Assembly: GCA_903845065.1 (NCBI GenBank)
Contig: CAIMWH010000020.1
Span: 1 to 41,239, forward strand
Length of the DNA: 41,239 nt
Direction of reading: 5' to 3'
From: an uncultured Rhodospirillales bacterium
GTDB taxonomy: Bacteria; Pseudomonadota; Alphaproteobacteria; Acetobacterales; Acetobacteraceae
The translations under genes and the position numbers were made by a program. Shown piece by piece: positions 1-8,756 of the stretch. The notes beneath the pieces are model-generated. The model saw only the letters and a list, made by a program, of their open reading frames with translations. It searched no databases and was not told the DNA's origin. Within the stretch, counting starts at the first letter, position 1. Every line of letters starts with the position of its first letter.

Positions 1-2
1 CC

Positions 3-3000
3 AGCGCGGCGGCCGCCCGCAAGGACTGGCCCGGTGCGATCGCCGCGCTTGAAACCCGGATATCCCTCGGCGAAGTGCGCTCGGACCACTGGCTTGACCT
101 TGCCGACGCCTTCCTCGCCCGGATTCCCGCCGATCCGCAGCGCGGCCTGCTCGCCGCCTGGCGCGCCTACCAGTCGGCCGATGGCAATGACGCGGAAATC
201 CCTGCCCTCCAGCGGGTGGCCGATGCGCTCGTCCGGCTCGATCGGCCGGTGCCGCTGATCCAGACCTGGGAAGCGCTCACCGAACGCGCGCCCGACAACG
301 AGGAGTTCAAGCGCCAACTCGCCGCCGCCCAGCGCACCGCCGGCATGCTGGTGCGCAAGGTACGGGTGGAGGCCGAGGCTGATCCGCCGCGCGCCTGCCT
401 CGCTTTCACCGCGGCACCGAGTCGGCGGCCCGATTTCAATCCGCAGGATTGGCTGCGGCTGGAACCTGCGGTGCCGGAGGCCGCGATTACCCGCGAGGGC
501 GACGAACTCTGCATTTCGGGCCTGCCCTCGGGCGCCACCACGCGCGGGACATTGCGCGCCGGGCTGCCTGGGGAGGGCGGCATCGCACTCGGCCGGGATA
601 CGCCGCTCGCCTTCAGCCTGCCCAACCGGCGCCCGCGCATCGTGTTCGACAACCGGCTGTTCGTGCTGCCGCGCGGGCAGGCGACCGCCATCACGCTGAG
701 CACCACCAACCTCTCCGCGGTCAGCCTCAAGCTGATCCGGCTGACCGAGCGCAACGTGGCCACGTTGCTGCGGGACACCCGGCTTGGCGAGGCCGTTGAG
801 CGCTGGAGCGCCGAATATATCGCGGATAATTCGGGGCGGGTGGTGTGGGAGGGGAAGGCTGAAATCCCGAAGTGGCAAGCCAACAAGGCGGCCCGAACTG
901 CGCTGCCGCTGCCGGATGCGTTGCGTGATGCCGGGCCGGGCCTGTATTTGCTGGTCGCCCAGCCCGGCGACGGGATTTCGAGCGGCGCGGCGGGGGCGGT
1001 GCAGGTGGTGCTGCGGACCGATCTTGCTCCCACCGTGTGGCGTGGCAGCGACGGGCTGACGGTGCAGATCCGCAGCTATGGCGATGCCAAACCGCGTTCG
1101 GCCATTCGCCTCGCGCTGCTCGCCCGCAACAACGATATCCTGGCCGAGGCCGTGACCGGCGATGACGGCGTTGCGCGGTTTTCGGCGCCGCTGTTGCGCG
1201 GCGAGGGGCCGCTGGCGCCCGCGGCGCTGCATGCGTTCGGTCCGGAGGATGATTTTGCGGCACTCGATCTTACGACGGCGGCGTTCGATCTGGCGGATCG
1301 CGGGGTGGAGGGGATGCCGCATCCCGGGCCGCTCGATGCCTATGTTTGGCTCGATCGCGGCATCTACCGGCCTGGCGAGACCGTGCAAGTGATGGCGCTG
1401 CTGCGCGATGCGGCGGGTCTCCCGGTTGATCTGCCGGCCGAGTTGCGGGTGCTGCGGCCGAATGGGCAGACCTTCCTGCGCACTACGCCGCCGCGTGGTG
1501 CCGAGGGGGCGATCCATTTGCCGGTGACGCTCTCGCAGGGGGCGGCGGCCGGGACGTGGGTGATCGAATTGCGCGGGGACCCCAAATTGCCGCCGATCGG
1601 GCGGGCCGAATTTCGGGTTGACGCCTTCGTGCCCGATCGGATGGCGGTGGAACTCGGCACGCCGCCGGCGATGCTTATTCCGGGCCAGCCGGCCAGCCTG
1701 CCGGTGACGGCGCGCTTCCTCTATGGCGCCCCCGCGGCTGGGCTTGATGGCAAGGCGACCATGCGCCTGGTTGTCGATACCGCGCCGTTCGCTGCGCTGG
1801 CTGGCTACCGGGTTGGCCTCATCGGGGAACTCTACGCCCCGCAAGCCGTTGATCTTAAACTTCCCAACACCGATGGCGAGGGTCGTGCCACCCTGCCCAT
1901 CACGCTGGGCCGCGCGCCGGATACCACGCAGCCGTTGAAGGCAGAGATTGCGGTTGACGTGAACGATCCGGCGGGGCGGGCGTCTCGCGCCGTTACCAGT
2001 ATTCCGGTTCAGGGCGCCCATCCGCTGATTGGCCTCAAGCCGCTGTTTCCGGACAATGCGGTGGATGCCGCCGCCGAGGCCGGGTTCCAGGCCATCGCAT
2101 TGGCGCCCGATGGCAGGCGTATTCCGCTCGCCGCCCGCCTGCGCCTGGTGCGGGAGCGGCCGGACTGGCGGGTGGTGATGCGCGGCAGCCTGGCGCGCTA
2201 CGAGACGGTGTGGCGTGATGAACCGCTCGAAAGCCGGGATATCGCGATCCCGGCGAGCGGCGAGTTCAGGTTCAGCAAGAAGCTCGACTTCGGGCGCTAT
2301 CGCATTGAAATTGCGGAATCCAACGGCATGGCCGCGACCTCCTATCGCTTCCGCGCGGGGTGGGCGACGTCCGAAAGCCCCGATGTGCCGGATAGGGTGG
2401 ATGTGTCGGCGGACCGGCGCTCGGTGCCGGCCGGCGAGAAGGTGAAGATCCATATCGCGGCGCCGTTCGCGGGCGAGGCGACGGTGCTGGTGCTGTCCGA
2501 TCGTGTGCTGTCATTGCGCACGGTGCCGGTGGCCGAGGGCGGCAGCGATGTGGAGGTGCCGGTCGAGACCAGTTGGGGGCCGGGCGCTTATGTGGCGGTG
2601 CATGTGTTTCGCGCCGGTGGTGGCAATCGGCCGGCACGGGCGATTGGGCTGACCTGGGTGGGCGTCGATCCTGCGGCGCGCAGCCTGAAGCTGGCCATTG
2701 GCACTCCTGAGCGCATCACGCCGCGCCAGCCGCTGCTGGTGCCGGTGACCGCTGCTCCCGGCGCGTGGGTGTCGCTGGCGGCGGTGGATGAGGGCATCCT
2801 GCGGTTGACGCGCTTTACATCGCCCGACCCGGCGCCGCATTTCCTGGGTCGTCGCCGACTTGGGCTAGATATCCGCGACGACTGGGGCCGGTTGATCGCG
2901 CCGGCCGAGGGGGAGGCGGCGCTGCTGCGTCAGGGCGGGGACGAGGCGGATTTCGTGCTGCCCGATATCCCACAGCGCACGGTGACGCTGTTCAGTCCTC

Positions 3001-4922
3001 CGGTTCAGGCAGGCGCGGATGGTATCGCGCGTATTTCGCTGGATATTCCCGATTTCAACGGCCAGATCCGCCTGATGGCGGTGGGATGGCAGGCGAGCCG
3101 GATTGGGGCGGTGGCGACCGATGTGGTGGTGCGTGATCCGCTGATCGCCGAGGCGCTGTTGCCGCGCTTCCTTGCGCCGGGGGATGAGGCGCGGCTGGCG
3201 GTGCTGCTGCACAATCTCGATCTGCCCGGCGGTGCGGTGGAGGCGAAGCTCTCGGTGGAGGGGCCGCTGGCGTTGGCGGGCCCGGATCGGCTTGCCGTCA
3301 CATTGGCGCAGGGGGCGCAGGCGGTTCCGGTGACGGTGCTGCGCGCCACCGGCGCCGGGCGGGGAGTGATCCGGCTGACCGCGACCGGGCCTAACGGGTT
3401 CAGCGTGACGCGGGAGTCGGTGATCAATATCCGCCCGTCGCGGCCGCAAAGTGCTGTGGTGTCCGCCGCCGAGATGCAGCCCAATGCCGAGGTGAAACTG
3501 GTGCCGGCGTTCGAGCGGTTCATCGCCGGCACGACCCGCGCGGTGGCCAGTTTCGGCGCGCCGGTGCGCTATGACAGTGCGGCGTTGGTGCAGGCGCTGG
3601 ATGCCTATCCGCTGTCCTGCCTGGAGCAGACCACCAGCCGTGGCCTGCCGCTGGCGTTGCTGCCGGATGGGCCGGTGGCGGGTGATGGGCGGGCCGCGCG
3701 GCTACAGGCCGCGGTGAACTCGGTGCTGGATCGCCAGCGCTATGATGGGGCCTTCGCGCTGTGGTCGGCCAATGGGGATGCCGAGGCGTGGCTGACGCCG
3801 TATGCGGTGGAATTCCTGCTGCGGGCGCGGCAGTCCGGGGCGGTGGTGCCGGATAGCGCGGTGAACGATGCGGTGAAGTTTCTCGCCGAAGTGGCTGAAC
3901 GGGATGGGGATTCGCCGGAGTTCCGGGCCGCCGCCGCCTATGGGCTGTATGCGCTGGCCCTCGCCGGCCAGGGCAGGCCGGGGGCGGCGCGGGTGATGGC
4001 GGAACGGATCAACCAATTGCCCACGCCGCTTGCCAAGGCCCACCTCGCCGCGGCGCTGGCCCTCGGGCATGACCGGCCGCGCGCCGAGGCGGCGTTCAAC
4101 GCGGCGCTGGCGGCACCGGCGCGCAAGTGGTGGAGCGGCGACTACGGCACTGCTTTGCGTGACCAGGCCGCCATCCTGGTGTTGTTGAAGGAAAGCGGGC
4201 TGTTGCCGGATCGCGTGACCCGCCTCGCCGCCAGCCTGCCGGGGGCCGATCTTCAGGCGGGCGCGTTGAGCACCCAGGAACAGGCGTGGACCGCCGCCGC
4301 CGCGGCCGTGCTGGGCCGCGATGGGCGGGCGGTTCGGATCGCGGTGGACGGCACCCCGCGGGATGGCACGCCGGCGCTCAGCGTGCCGGTGAGTGCGGCG
4401 CAGTCGGCGCGTAATCTTGGCACGGCGGCGGTGTGGCAATCGCTCGCGGTGAGTGGGGTGCCGGTGGAGGCGTTGCCGGCGGCGCGGGCCGGGATGCGGA
4501 TCACGCGGCGGTTCCTGACGCTCGATGGCGCCACGCTCGATCTGGAGAAAATCCACCAGAACAACGTGTTCGTGCTGCTGCTTGAGGGTAAGGCGGAGGA
4601 TGCGCAGGACCATCGCGCCATGCTGCTGCAGGGATTGCCGGCCGGCTGGGAAATCGCCGGGCGGATGGCGGCGGGCAAAGTCTCGGGCATGGAGTGGCTG
4701 GGCGAGTTGAGCGAGACCGAGGCGCAGCCGGCGGCGGATGATCGGTTTGCCGCCGTTCTGGCGCTGACCGAGGCCAAGCCCGAGTTCCGCGTGGCGGTGC
4801 GTATCCGGGCGGTGACGCCGGGGCGTTATGAAATCCCTGGGGCCGAATTGTCGGACATGTACCGGCCCGCGGTGTTTGCCCGCCAGGCCGCCAACCGGAT
4901 CAGCGTGCTGGCACCCGAGTGA
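3..4922 (+). CDS. yfhM: Bacterial alpha-2-macroglobulin family protein, 5'-truncated by window edge
   Basis: The reading frame is open to the left edge, so the true start and any lipoprotein signal lie outside; about 1639 residues are visible, close to the roughly 1650 of E. coli YfhM. The thioester motif CLEQ is at 3618-3629. A macroglobulin (MG) motif around LDRGIYRPGETVQV lies near 1345-1390, and the alpha-2-macroglobulin domain (MAVGWQASRIG) near 3075-3110. The C-terminal third is the helical thioester-containing domain followed by beta-rich domains. Known role of the family: a periplasmic protease trap that covalently captures attacking proteases through the thioester. The stop overlaps the start of pbpC by 4 nt (GTGA), the conserved yfhM-pbpC arrangement, which suggests joint defence and repair of the envelope. 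The N-terminal region upstream of about residue 120 looks helical/TPR-like and I cannot assign it confidently. Confidence 0.93.
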   Translation, partial: SAAAARKDWPGAIAALETRISLGEVRSDHWLDLADAFLARIPADPQRGLLAAWRAYQSADGNDAEIPALQRVADALVRLDRPVPLIQTWEALTERAPDNEEFKRQLAAAQRTAGMLVRKVRVEAEADPPRACLAFTAAPSRRPDFNPQDWLRLEPAVPEAAITREGDELCISGLPSGATTRGTLRAGLPGEGGIALGRDTPLAFSLPNRRPRIVFDNRLFVLPRGQATAITLSTTNLSAVSLKLIRLTERNVATLLRDTRLGEAVERWSAEYIADNSGRVVWEGKAEIPKWQANKAARTALPLPDALRDAGPGLYLLVAQPGDGISSGAAGAVQVVLRTDLAPTVWRGSDGLTVQIRSYGDAKPRSAIRLALLARNNDILAEAVTGDDGVARFSAPLLRGEGPLAPAALHAFGPEDDFAALDLTTAAFDLADRGVEGMPHPGPLDAYVWLDRGIYRPGETVQVMALLRDAAGLPVDLPAELRVLRPNGQTFLRTTPPRGAEGAIHLPVTLSQGAAAGTWVIELRGDPKLPPIGRAEFRVDAFVPDRMAVELGTPPAMLIPGQPASLPVTARFLYGAPAAGLDGKATMRLVVDTAPFAALAGYRVGLIGELYAPQAVDLKLPNTDGEGRATLPITLGRAPDTTQPLKAEIAVDVNDPAGRASRAVTSIPVQGAHPLIGLKPLFPDNAVDAAAEAGFQAIALAPDGRRIPLAARLRLVRERPDWRVVMRGSLARYETVWRDEPLESRDIAIPASGEFRFSKKLDFGRYRIEIAESNGMAATSYRFRAGWATSESPDVPDRVDVSADRRSVPAGEKVKIHIAAPFAGEATVLVLSDRVLSLRTVPVAEGGSDVEVPVETSWGPGAYVAVHVFRAGGGNRPARAIGLTWVGVDPAARSLKLAIGTPERITPRQPLLVPVTAAPGAWVSLAAVDEGILRLTRFTSPDPAPHFLGRRRLGLDIRDDWGRLIAPAEGEAALLRQGGDEADFVLPDIPQRTVTLFSPPVQAGADGIARISLDIPDFNGQIRLMAVGWQASRIGAVATDVVVRDPLIAEALLPRFLAPGDEARLAVLLHNLDLPGGAVEAKLSVEGPLALAGPDRLAVTLAQGAQAVPVTVLRATGAGRGVIRLTATGPNGFSVTRESVINIRPSRPQSAVVSAAEMQPNAEVKLVPAFERFIAGTTRAVASFGAPVRYDSAALVQALDAYPLSCLEQTTSRGLPLALLPDGPVAGDGRAARLQAAVNSVLDRQRYDGAFALWSANGDAEAWLTPYAVEFLLRARQSGAVVPDSAVNDAVKFLAEVAERDGDSPEFRAAAAYGLYALALAGQGRPGAARVMAERINQLPTPLAKAHLAAALALGHDRPRAEAAFNAALAAPARKWWSGDYGTALRDQAAILVLLKESGLLPDRVTRLAASLPGADLQAGALSTQEQAWTAAAAAVLGRDGRAVRIAVDGTPRDGTPALSVPVSAAQSARNLGTAAVWQSLAVSGVPVEALPAARAGMRITRRFLTLDGATLDLEKIHQNNVFVLLLEGKAEDAQDHRAMLLQGLPAGWEIAGRMAAGKVSGMEWLGELSETEAQPAADDRFAAVLALTEAKPEFRVAVRIRAVTPGRYEIPGAELSDMYRPAVFARQAANRISVLAPE

Positions 4923-6775
4923 AACGGCGCTGGCTCCTGCTGCTGGTTCCGCTGCTGGCGGTTGGGCTCGACCGGCTGTTTCCGCCTGATTTGTCGCGGC
5001 TCGACCATCTCGGGACCGAGGTGGTCGATCGGGACGGGCGGACGGTGGCGTTGCTGCCGGCGAAGGGCGGCGTGTGGCGGTTCGAGGCGCGGGCGGACGA
5101 TGTGGCGCCGGTATTGATCGAGACGCTGGTCGCCACCGAGGATCGGCATTTCTGGCATCACCCCGGGGTCAACCCGTTGGCGTTGCTGCGGGCGTCCTGG
5201 CAGGACCTGCGGGCGGGGCGGATCGTGTCGGGCGGCTCGACGATCACCATGCAGGCGGCGCGGTTGCTGGAGCCGCGGCCGCGGACGGTGGTGTCCAAGG
5301 TGGTGGAGGTGTTTCGGGCGTTGCAGCTTGAGGCGCGGTTCAGCAAGCGGGAGATCATCGGGATCTGGCTGACGTTGGCGCCGTATGGCGGCAATCTGGA
5401 GGGGGTGCGGGCGGGGTCTTTGGCGTGGTTCGGGGTGGGGCCGGGGCACCTCGATGCGGCGCAGGCCGCGGCGCTGGTGGCGATCCCACGGCGGCCGGAG
5501 GCGTTGCGGCCGGATCGGCATGCGGCGCGGCTTCGGGTGTTGCGGGATCGGATTTTGCAGGCGGATGGGGGGGAGGTGCCGACGCAGCGGCAGAAGCTGC
5601 CTCGGCATGCGGCGTTGGCGGTGTCGGCATTGGCGCGGGCGCCTCGGGTGGTGACGACGCTCGATCTGCCCCTACAGATCGCGATGGAGCGGCTGGTGGC
5701 CGAGCGGCCGGCGGGGTCACCGGCGATGGCGCTGGTGGTGGCGGATTTGCAGGGGGCGATCCGGGCGGTGACGACGTCGGGCGGGTCATTGGACCTGACG
5801 ATGGCGGTGCGGTCGCCGGGGTCGGCGTTGAAGCCGTTCGTGTATGCGCTGGCGTTCCAGGATGGGGTGGTGGCGCCGGATAGCCGGGTGGACGATGTGC
5901 CGCGGCGGTTCGGGCATTATGCGCCGGAGAATTTCGATCGGGGGTTTGCCGGGGCGGTGACGGCGCGGGAGGCGTTGCAGCGGAGCTTGAATTTGCCGGC
6001 GGTGGCGCTGCTGGAGCGGGTGGGGCCGGCCAGGTTCGCGGCGGTTTTGCGGGAGGCGGGGGTGCGGTTGCGGATGGCGCCCGGAGCGGCGGCTTCGTTG
6101 CCGTTGGCGTTGGGCGGGGCGGGGCTGACGCTGCGGGAGGCGGCGGGGCTGTATGCCGGGCTGGCCGGGGATGGATCGGCGATGGCCCTGCATCTGGTGT
6201 CGGAGGGCGGGGTTCGACGGGATTTCCTCGGGCCTCGTGCGGCGGGGATGACGGCGGAGGTTTTGACGCAGCCGTTTCCGGATGGTGGGCGGTCGGGCGT
6301 GGCGTGGAAGACCGGGACGAGCTGGGGCGGGCGGGATGCCTGGGCGCTGGGGTTCGACCGGTCCCATGTGGTGGGCGTTTGGGTTGGCCGGGCGGATGGC
6401 ACGCCGGTGCCGGGGGCGACGGGGCGGAGCCTGGCGTTGCCGATGCTGGCGCGGGTGTTCGATGTGTTGCCGGAGGCGCCAAGGGAGGTTCCCAGGGTGG
6501 TACGGGCGAGGGTGGCGTCGGGGCGGTTGTCGGATGGGTTGCGGCTGTTGTTTCCGCCGCCGGGGGCGGTGTTGAGTGCGGATGGGCCGGTGACGTTGCG
6601 GGCGATGGGGGGGCAGCGGCCGTTGACGTTTCTGGTGGACGGGGCGCCGCTGCCCGCCGATCCGGCACGCCGGGAGGCGGCGTGGCGGCCGGAGGGGCCG
6701 GGGTTCTACCGGGTGGTCATCCTCGATGCCGAGGGGGTGGCGGTGGAGGCGGCGGTGCGGGTTACAGCCCGGTGA
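4919..6775 (+). CDS. pbpC: Penicillin-binding protein 1C (bifunctional glycosyltransferase/transpeptidase)
   Basis: A 618-residue protein with one N-terminal membrane anchor (residues about 4-17). The GT51 glycosyltransferase domain carries the catalytic Glu in ATEDRHFWHHPG (E74) and the GGSTITMQ motif near 105-112. The penicillin-binding transpeptidase domain has all three motifs: SALK (S302/K305), SLN (356-358) and KTG (464-466). A C-terminal BiPBP_C beta domain follows (about 540-615). It polymerises and can crosslink peptidoglycan on the outer face of the inner membrane. It is shorter than E. coli PBP1C (770 aa), mainly through shorter linkers. The start is the GTG that overlaps the yfhM stop, implying translational coupling. 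Confidence 0.95.
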   Translation: MKRRWLLLLVPLLAVGLDRLFPPDLSRLDHLGTEVVDRDGRTVALLPAKGGVWRFEARADDVAPVLIETLVATEDRHFWHHPGVNPLALLRASWQDLRAGRIVSGGSTITMQAARLLEPRPRTVVSKVVEVFRALQLEARFSKREIIGIWLTLAPYGGNLEGVRAGSLAWFGVGPGHLDAAQAAALVAIPRRPEALRPDRHAARLRVLRDRILQADGGEVPTQRQKLPRHAALAVSALARAPRVVTTLDLPLQIAMERLVAERPAGSPAMALVVADLQGAIRAVTTSGGSLDLTMAVRSPGSALKPFVYALAFQDGVVAPDSRVDDVPRRFGHYAPENFDRGFAGAVTAREALQRSLNLPAVALLERVGPARFAAVLREAGVRLRMAPGAAASLPLALGGAGLTLREAAGLYAGLAGDGSAMALHLVSEGGVRRDFLGPRAAGMTAEVLTQPFPDGGRSGVAWKTGTSWGGRDAWALGFDRSHVVGVWVGRADGTPVPGATGRSLALPMLARVFDVLPEAPREVPRVVRARVASGRLSDGLRLLFPPPGAVLSADGPVTLRAMGGQRPLTFLVDGAPLPADPARREAAWRPEGPGFYRVVILDAEGVAVEAAVRVTAR

Positions 6776-7322
6776 CGAAGCGGGCCATCACCACGATGAT
6801 GGCGATCTGCATGCAGCCTTGGAACGCCACGGCGTAGACGTAGCGGCGCATGAGGCGGCCGATGCGGGCGCCGTCGGGCACGGGTTTGCGCATCTCGAAG
6901 TAGACCAGCAGGTTGGACGGCAGCAGGAAGCCGAGGCCTTGCACGGTGAGGATGGTGACGATTACCAAAGCGGCGAGCACCCAGCCGTATTGCGGCCAGT
7001 CGAGCGCGAGGAAGCCGAGTTGCTGGGCGTGGTAGTAGCCGGCGGTGGTGGTCATGATGGAGAGGGTGGGCAGCAGGAAGAGGGTTTTCGGCATCAGGCG
7101 CAGGATCATGGCGCGCCGCGCGGGGGGCGGCAGGGTGCGCATGATGGGGCCGACGACGAAGCCCATGAAGAGATCGATCCCGGTCCAGAGCACGCCGCAC
7201 ATGACGTGGATGAAGTTGAGCAGCCAGGCGTTCTCATACCAGGCGGCCCCACCGGTAACCGCAATCCCCAAGGCGCACCAAATCAGGTTGGTAAGATCGA
7301 TCGGCTTCACATCATCATCCAT
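6762..7322 (-). CDS. Polytopic inner-membrane protein of unknown function
   Basis: About 186 residues with four to five hydrophobic segments. It has a HVMCGVLWTGIDLF helix near residue 40 and a C-terminal helix FQGCMQIAIIVVMARF. The His and Trp in the first segments recall small haem- or copper-related membrane families (CopD/DUF2269-like), but I cannot assign it. Two adjacent ATGs occur (7325 and 7322); the strong AAGGAGG upstream gives better spacing to the second. Longer versions of the frame run into repeat element A1 and are not credible. It lies downstream of the PcaB-like lyase gene, separated by that repeat, so it is probably not a full member of the operon. Its 3' end overlaps the pbpC 3' end by 14 nt on the opposite strand. 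Confidence 0.75.
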   Translation of the reverse strand: MDDDVKPIDLTNLIWCALGIAVTGGAAWYENAWLLNFIHVMCGVLWTGIDLFMGFVVGPIMRTLPPPARRAMILRLMPKTLFLLPTLSIMTTTAGYYHAQQLGFLALDWPQYGWVLAALVIVTILTVQGLGFLLPSNLLVYFEMRKPVPDGARIGRLMRRYVYAVAFQGCMQIAIIVVMARFVTGL

Positions 7323-7343
7323 CATCCCCTCCTTGCTTATCGT

Positions 7344-7384
7344 GGAAAAAGTTTTTGCTTCTTTTTTCAAAAAGAAGCGCTTCC
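7344..7384 (-). repeat. Family A hairpin repeat, copy A1 (short form), probable terminator
   Basis: A 10-bp stem GCTTCTTTTT/AAAAAGAAGC (7357-7366 with 7369-7378), 2-nt loop, flanked by GGAA/TTCC. It starts 3 nt after the stop codon of the PcaB-like lyase gene on the minus strand. The stem is A/T-rich with T-runs on both strands, so it can work as an intrinsic terminator. It is the single-hairpin, shortened member of a family with copies at 14565, 19658 and 36851. Confidence 0.8.
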
Positions 7385-7386
7385 TT

Positions 7387-8724
7387 CTACTGCGCCAAAA
7401 CCCGGTCAATAAACTGCTGCGTAGCCCCCAGATAAGCCGCCGGGTCCGTCATGGCGGCGATGGCCGCCCGATCCAACCGCGATGTCACCTCGGGCTCCTG
7501 CATCAACGCGTCTTCGAGGGTCCCGCCCGCGGTAAGGGCGCGATCGCAGGCATGCTTGACCACGTGGTGCGCGGTCTCACGCCCGAGATGCGGGGCGAGG
7601 CCCATCATGACGGCTTCGGCGACGATGAGGCCGCCGGTGAGATCGAGGTTGCGGCGCATGCGGGCGGGGTCGACCACCATGCCCTCGGCGATGGTGCGGG
7701 CGTGGGCGAGGGCGCCGTGGGTGAGGACGAAGGCTTGCGGGAGGGCGAGGTATTCGGCCTGCCAGGGGCCGGTGGCGCGTTCGTGGTCCTGCGCCATGGC
7801 GCCTTGCATGAGGGGCACGAGGGCGTGGACGGCGCGGGCGCTGGCGAGGATGTATTCGGAGGCGATGGGGTTGCGTTTCTGCGGCATGGTGGAGGATTGG
7901 CCGCGGCCGGGGACATAGGGTTCGGAGACTTCGGCGACTTCGTTCTGGCAGAGCAGGATGATGTCGGTGGCGAGTTTGGACAGGCTGCCGCAGACGAGGC
8001 CGAGGAAGGAGACGGCTTCGGCGAGGCCATCGCGGGCGACATGCCAGGGGGCGGCGGGGGCGGCGAGGCCGAGTTCGTCGGCCAGGCCCTGCATGACGGC
8101 GAGGCCCTGGGTGCCGAGGGAGGCCAGGGTGCCGGCGGCGCCGCCGAACTGGACGAGTTCGACGCGGGGGCGGAGTTGGGCGAGGCGTTCGCGGTGGGCT
8201 TTGAGGGGCATCAGCCAGGTGGCGCATTTGAGGCCGAAGGTGACGGGAAGGGCGTGCTGGAGATGGGTGCGGCCGGCCATGACGGTGTGGCGGTGGGTGT
8301 CGGCCTGGCGGGAGAGGGCGGTGATGATGGCCTGGAGCTCGGCGTCGATCAGGGCGAGGCCGGCGCGGACTTGCAGGACGGTGGCGGTGTCCATGATGTC
8401 CTGGGTGGTGGCGCCCCAATGGGTCCAGGCGCCGTGGGGGCCCGCGGCGCGGGAGAGGCCTTTGACGACGCCGACGACGGGGTAGCCGACGTTGCGGACG
8501 GAGGCGGCGAGTTCGGCGGGGTCGAGGTTTTCCACCCGGGCGGCGGCGGTGATGGCGGGGGCGGCGTCGGGCGGGATGATGCCGAGGCGGGCCTGGACTC
8601 GGGCGAGGGCGGCCTCGACATCCAGCATGTGCTGGAACCAGGCGCGTTCGTCGAAAATGGCGCGGGCGGGGTCGGAGCCGTAGAGGGTGCCGAGGATGGG
8701 GGAGTCGGCGGGATTGATCGGCAT
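7387..8724 (-). CDS. PcaB-family lyase/cycloisomerase (fumarase-aspartase superfamily) in the SQ operon
   Basis: 445 residues from the ATG at 8724 (MPINPADSPILG); the frame extends upstream but that part is Arg/Pro/His-rich antisense noise. Superfamily landmarks: THWGATTQDIMDTA (101-114), GRTHLQHALP (151-160, His154/His157), and the signature GQSSTMPQKRNP (275-286) with its mobile catalytic Ser. Overall it most resembles 3-carboxy-cis,cis-muconate cycloisomerase. Enzymes of this superfamily abstract a proton beta to a leaving group and form or break C-O or C-N bonds. No other beta-ketoadipate gene is nearby. It follows the sulfoquinovosidase gene by 32 nt as the last operon gene, so its substrate is more likely linked to SQ breakdown than to protocatechuate. 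Family call firm; substrate unknown. Confidence 0.88.
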   Translation of the reverse strand: MPINPADSPILGTLYGSDPARAIFDERAWFQHMLDVEAALARVQARLGIIPPDAAPAITAAARVENLDPAELAASVRNVGYPVVGVVKGLSRAAGPHGAWTHWGATTQDIMDTATVLQVRAGLALIDAELQAIITALSRQADTHRHTVMAGRTHLQHALPVTFGLKCATWLMPLKAHRERLAQLRPRVELVQFGGAAGTLASLGTQGLAVMQGLADELGLAAPAAPWHVARDGLAEAVSFLGLVCGSLSKLATDIILLCQNEVAEVSEPYVPGRGQSSTMPQKRNPIASEYILASARAVHALVPLMQGAMAQDHERATGPWQAEYLALPQAFVLTHGALAHARTIAEGMVVDPARMRRNLDLTGGLIVAEAVMMGLAPHLGRETAHHVVKHACDRALTAGGTLEDALMQEPEVTSRLDRAAIAAMTDPAAYLGATQQFIDRVLAQ

Positions 8725-8756
8725 TCTGGGGGCTCGTGGGGTTGGGGGCGCGCGGG

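Noticed and set aside
5355-6668. A long minus-strand frame over pbpC
   Set aside because: Pro/Ala-rich low-complexity shadow of a gene with all PBP motifs intact.
7387-8724. PcaB in protocatechuate degradation
   Set aside because: No pcaC, pcaD, pcaGH or pcaIJ gene nearby, and the gene is in line with the SQ operon; the enzyme family is kept but not the pathway.
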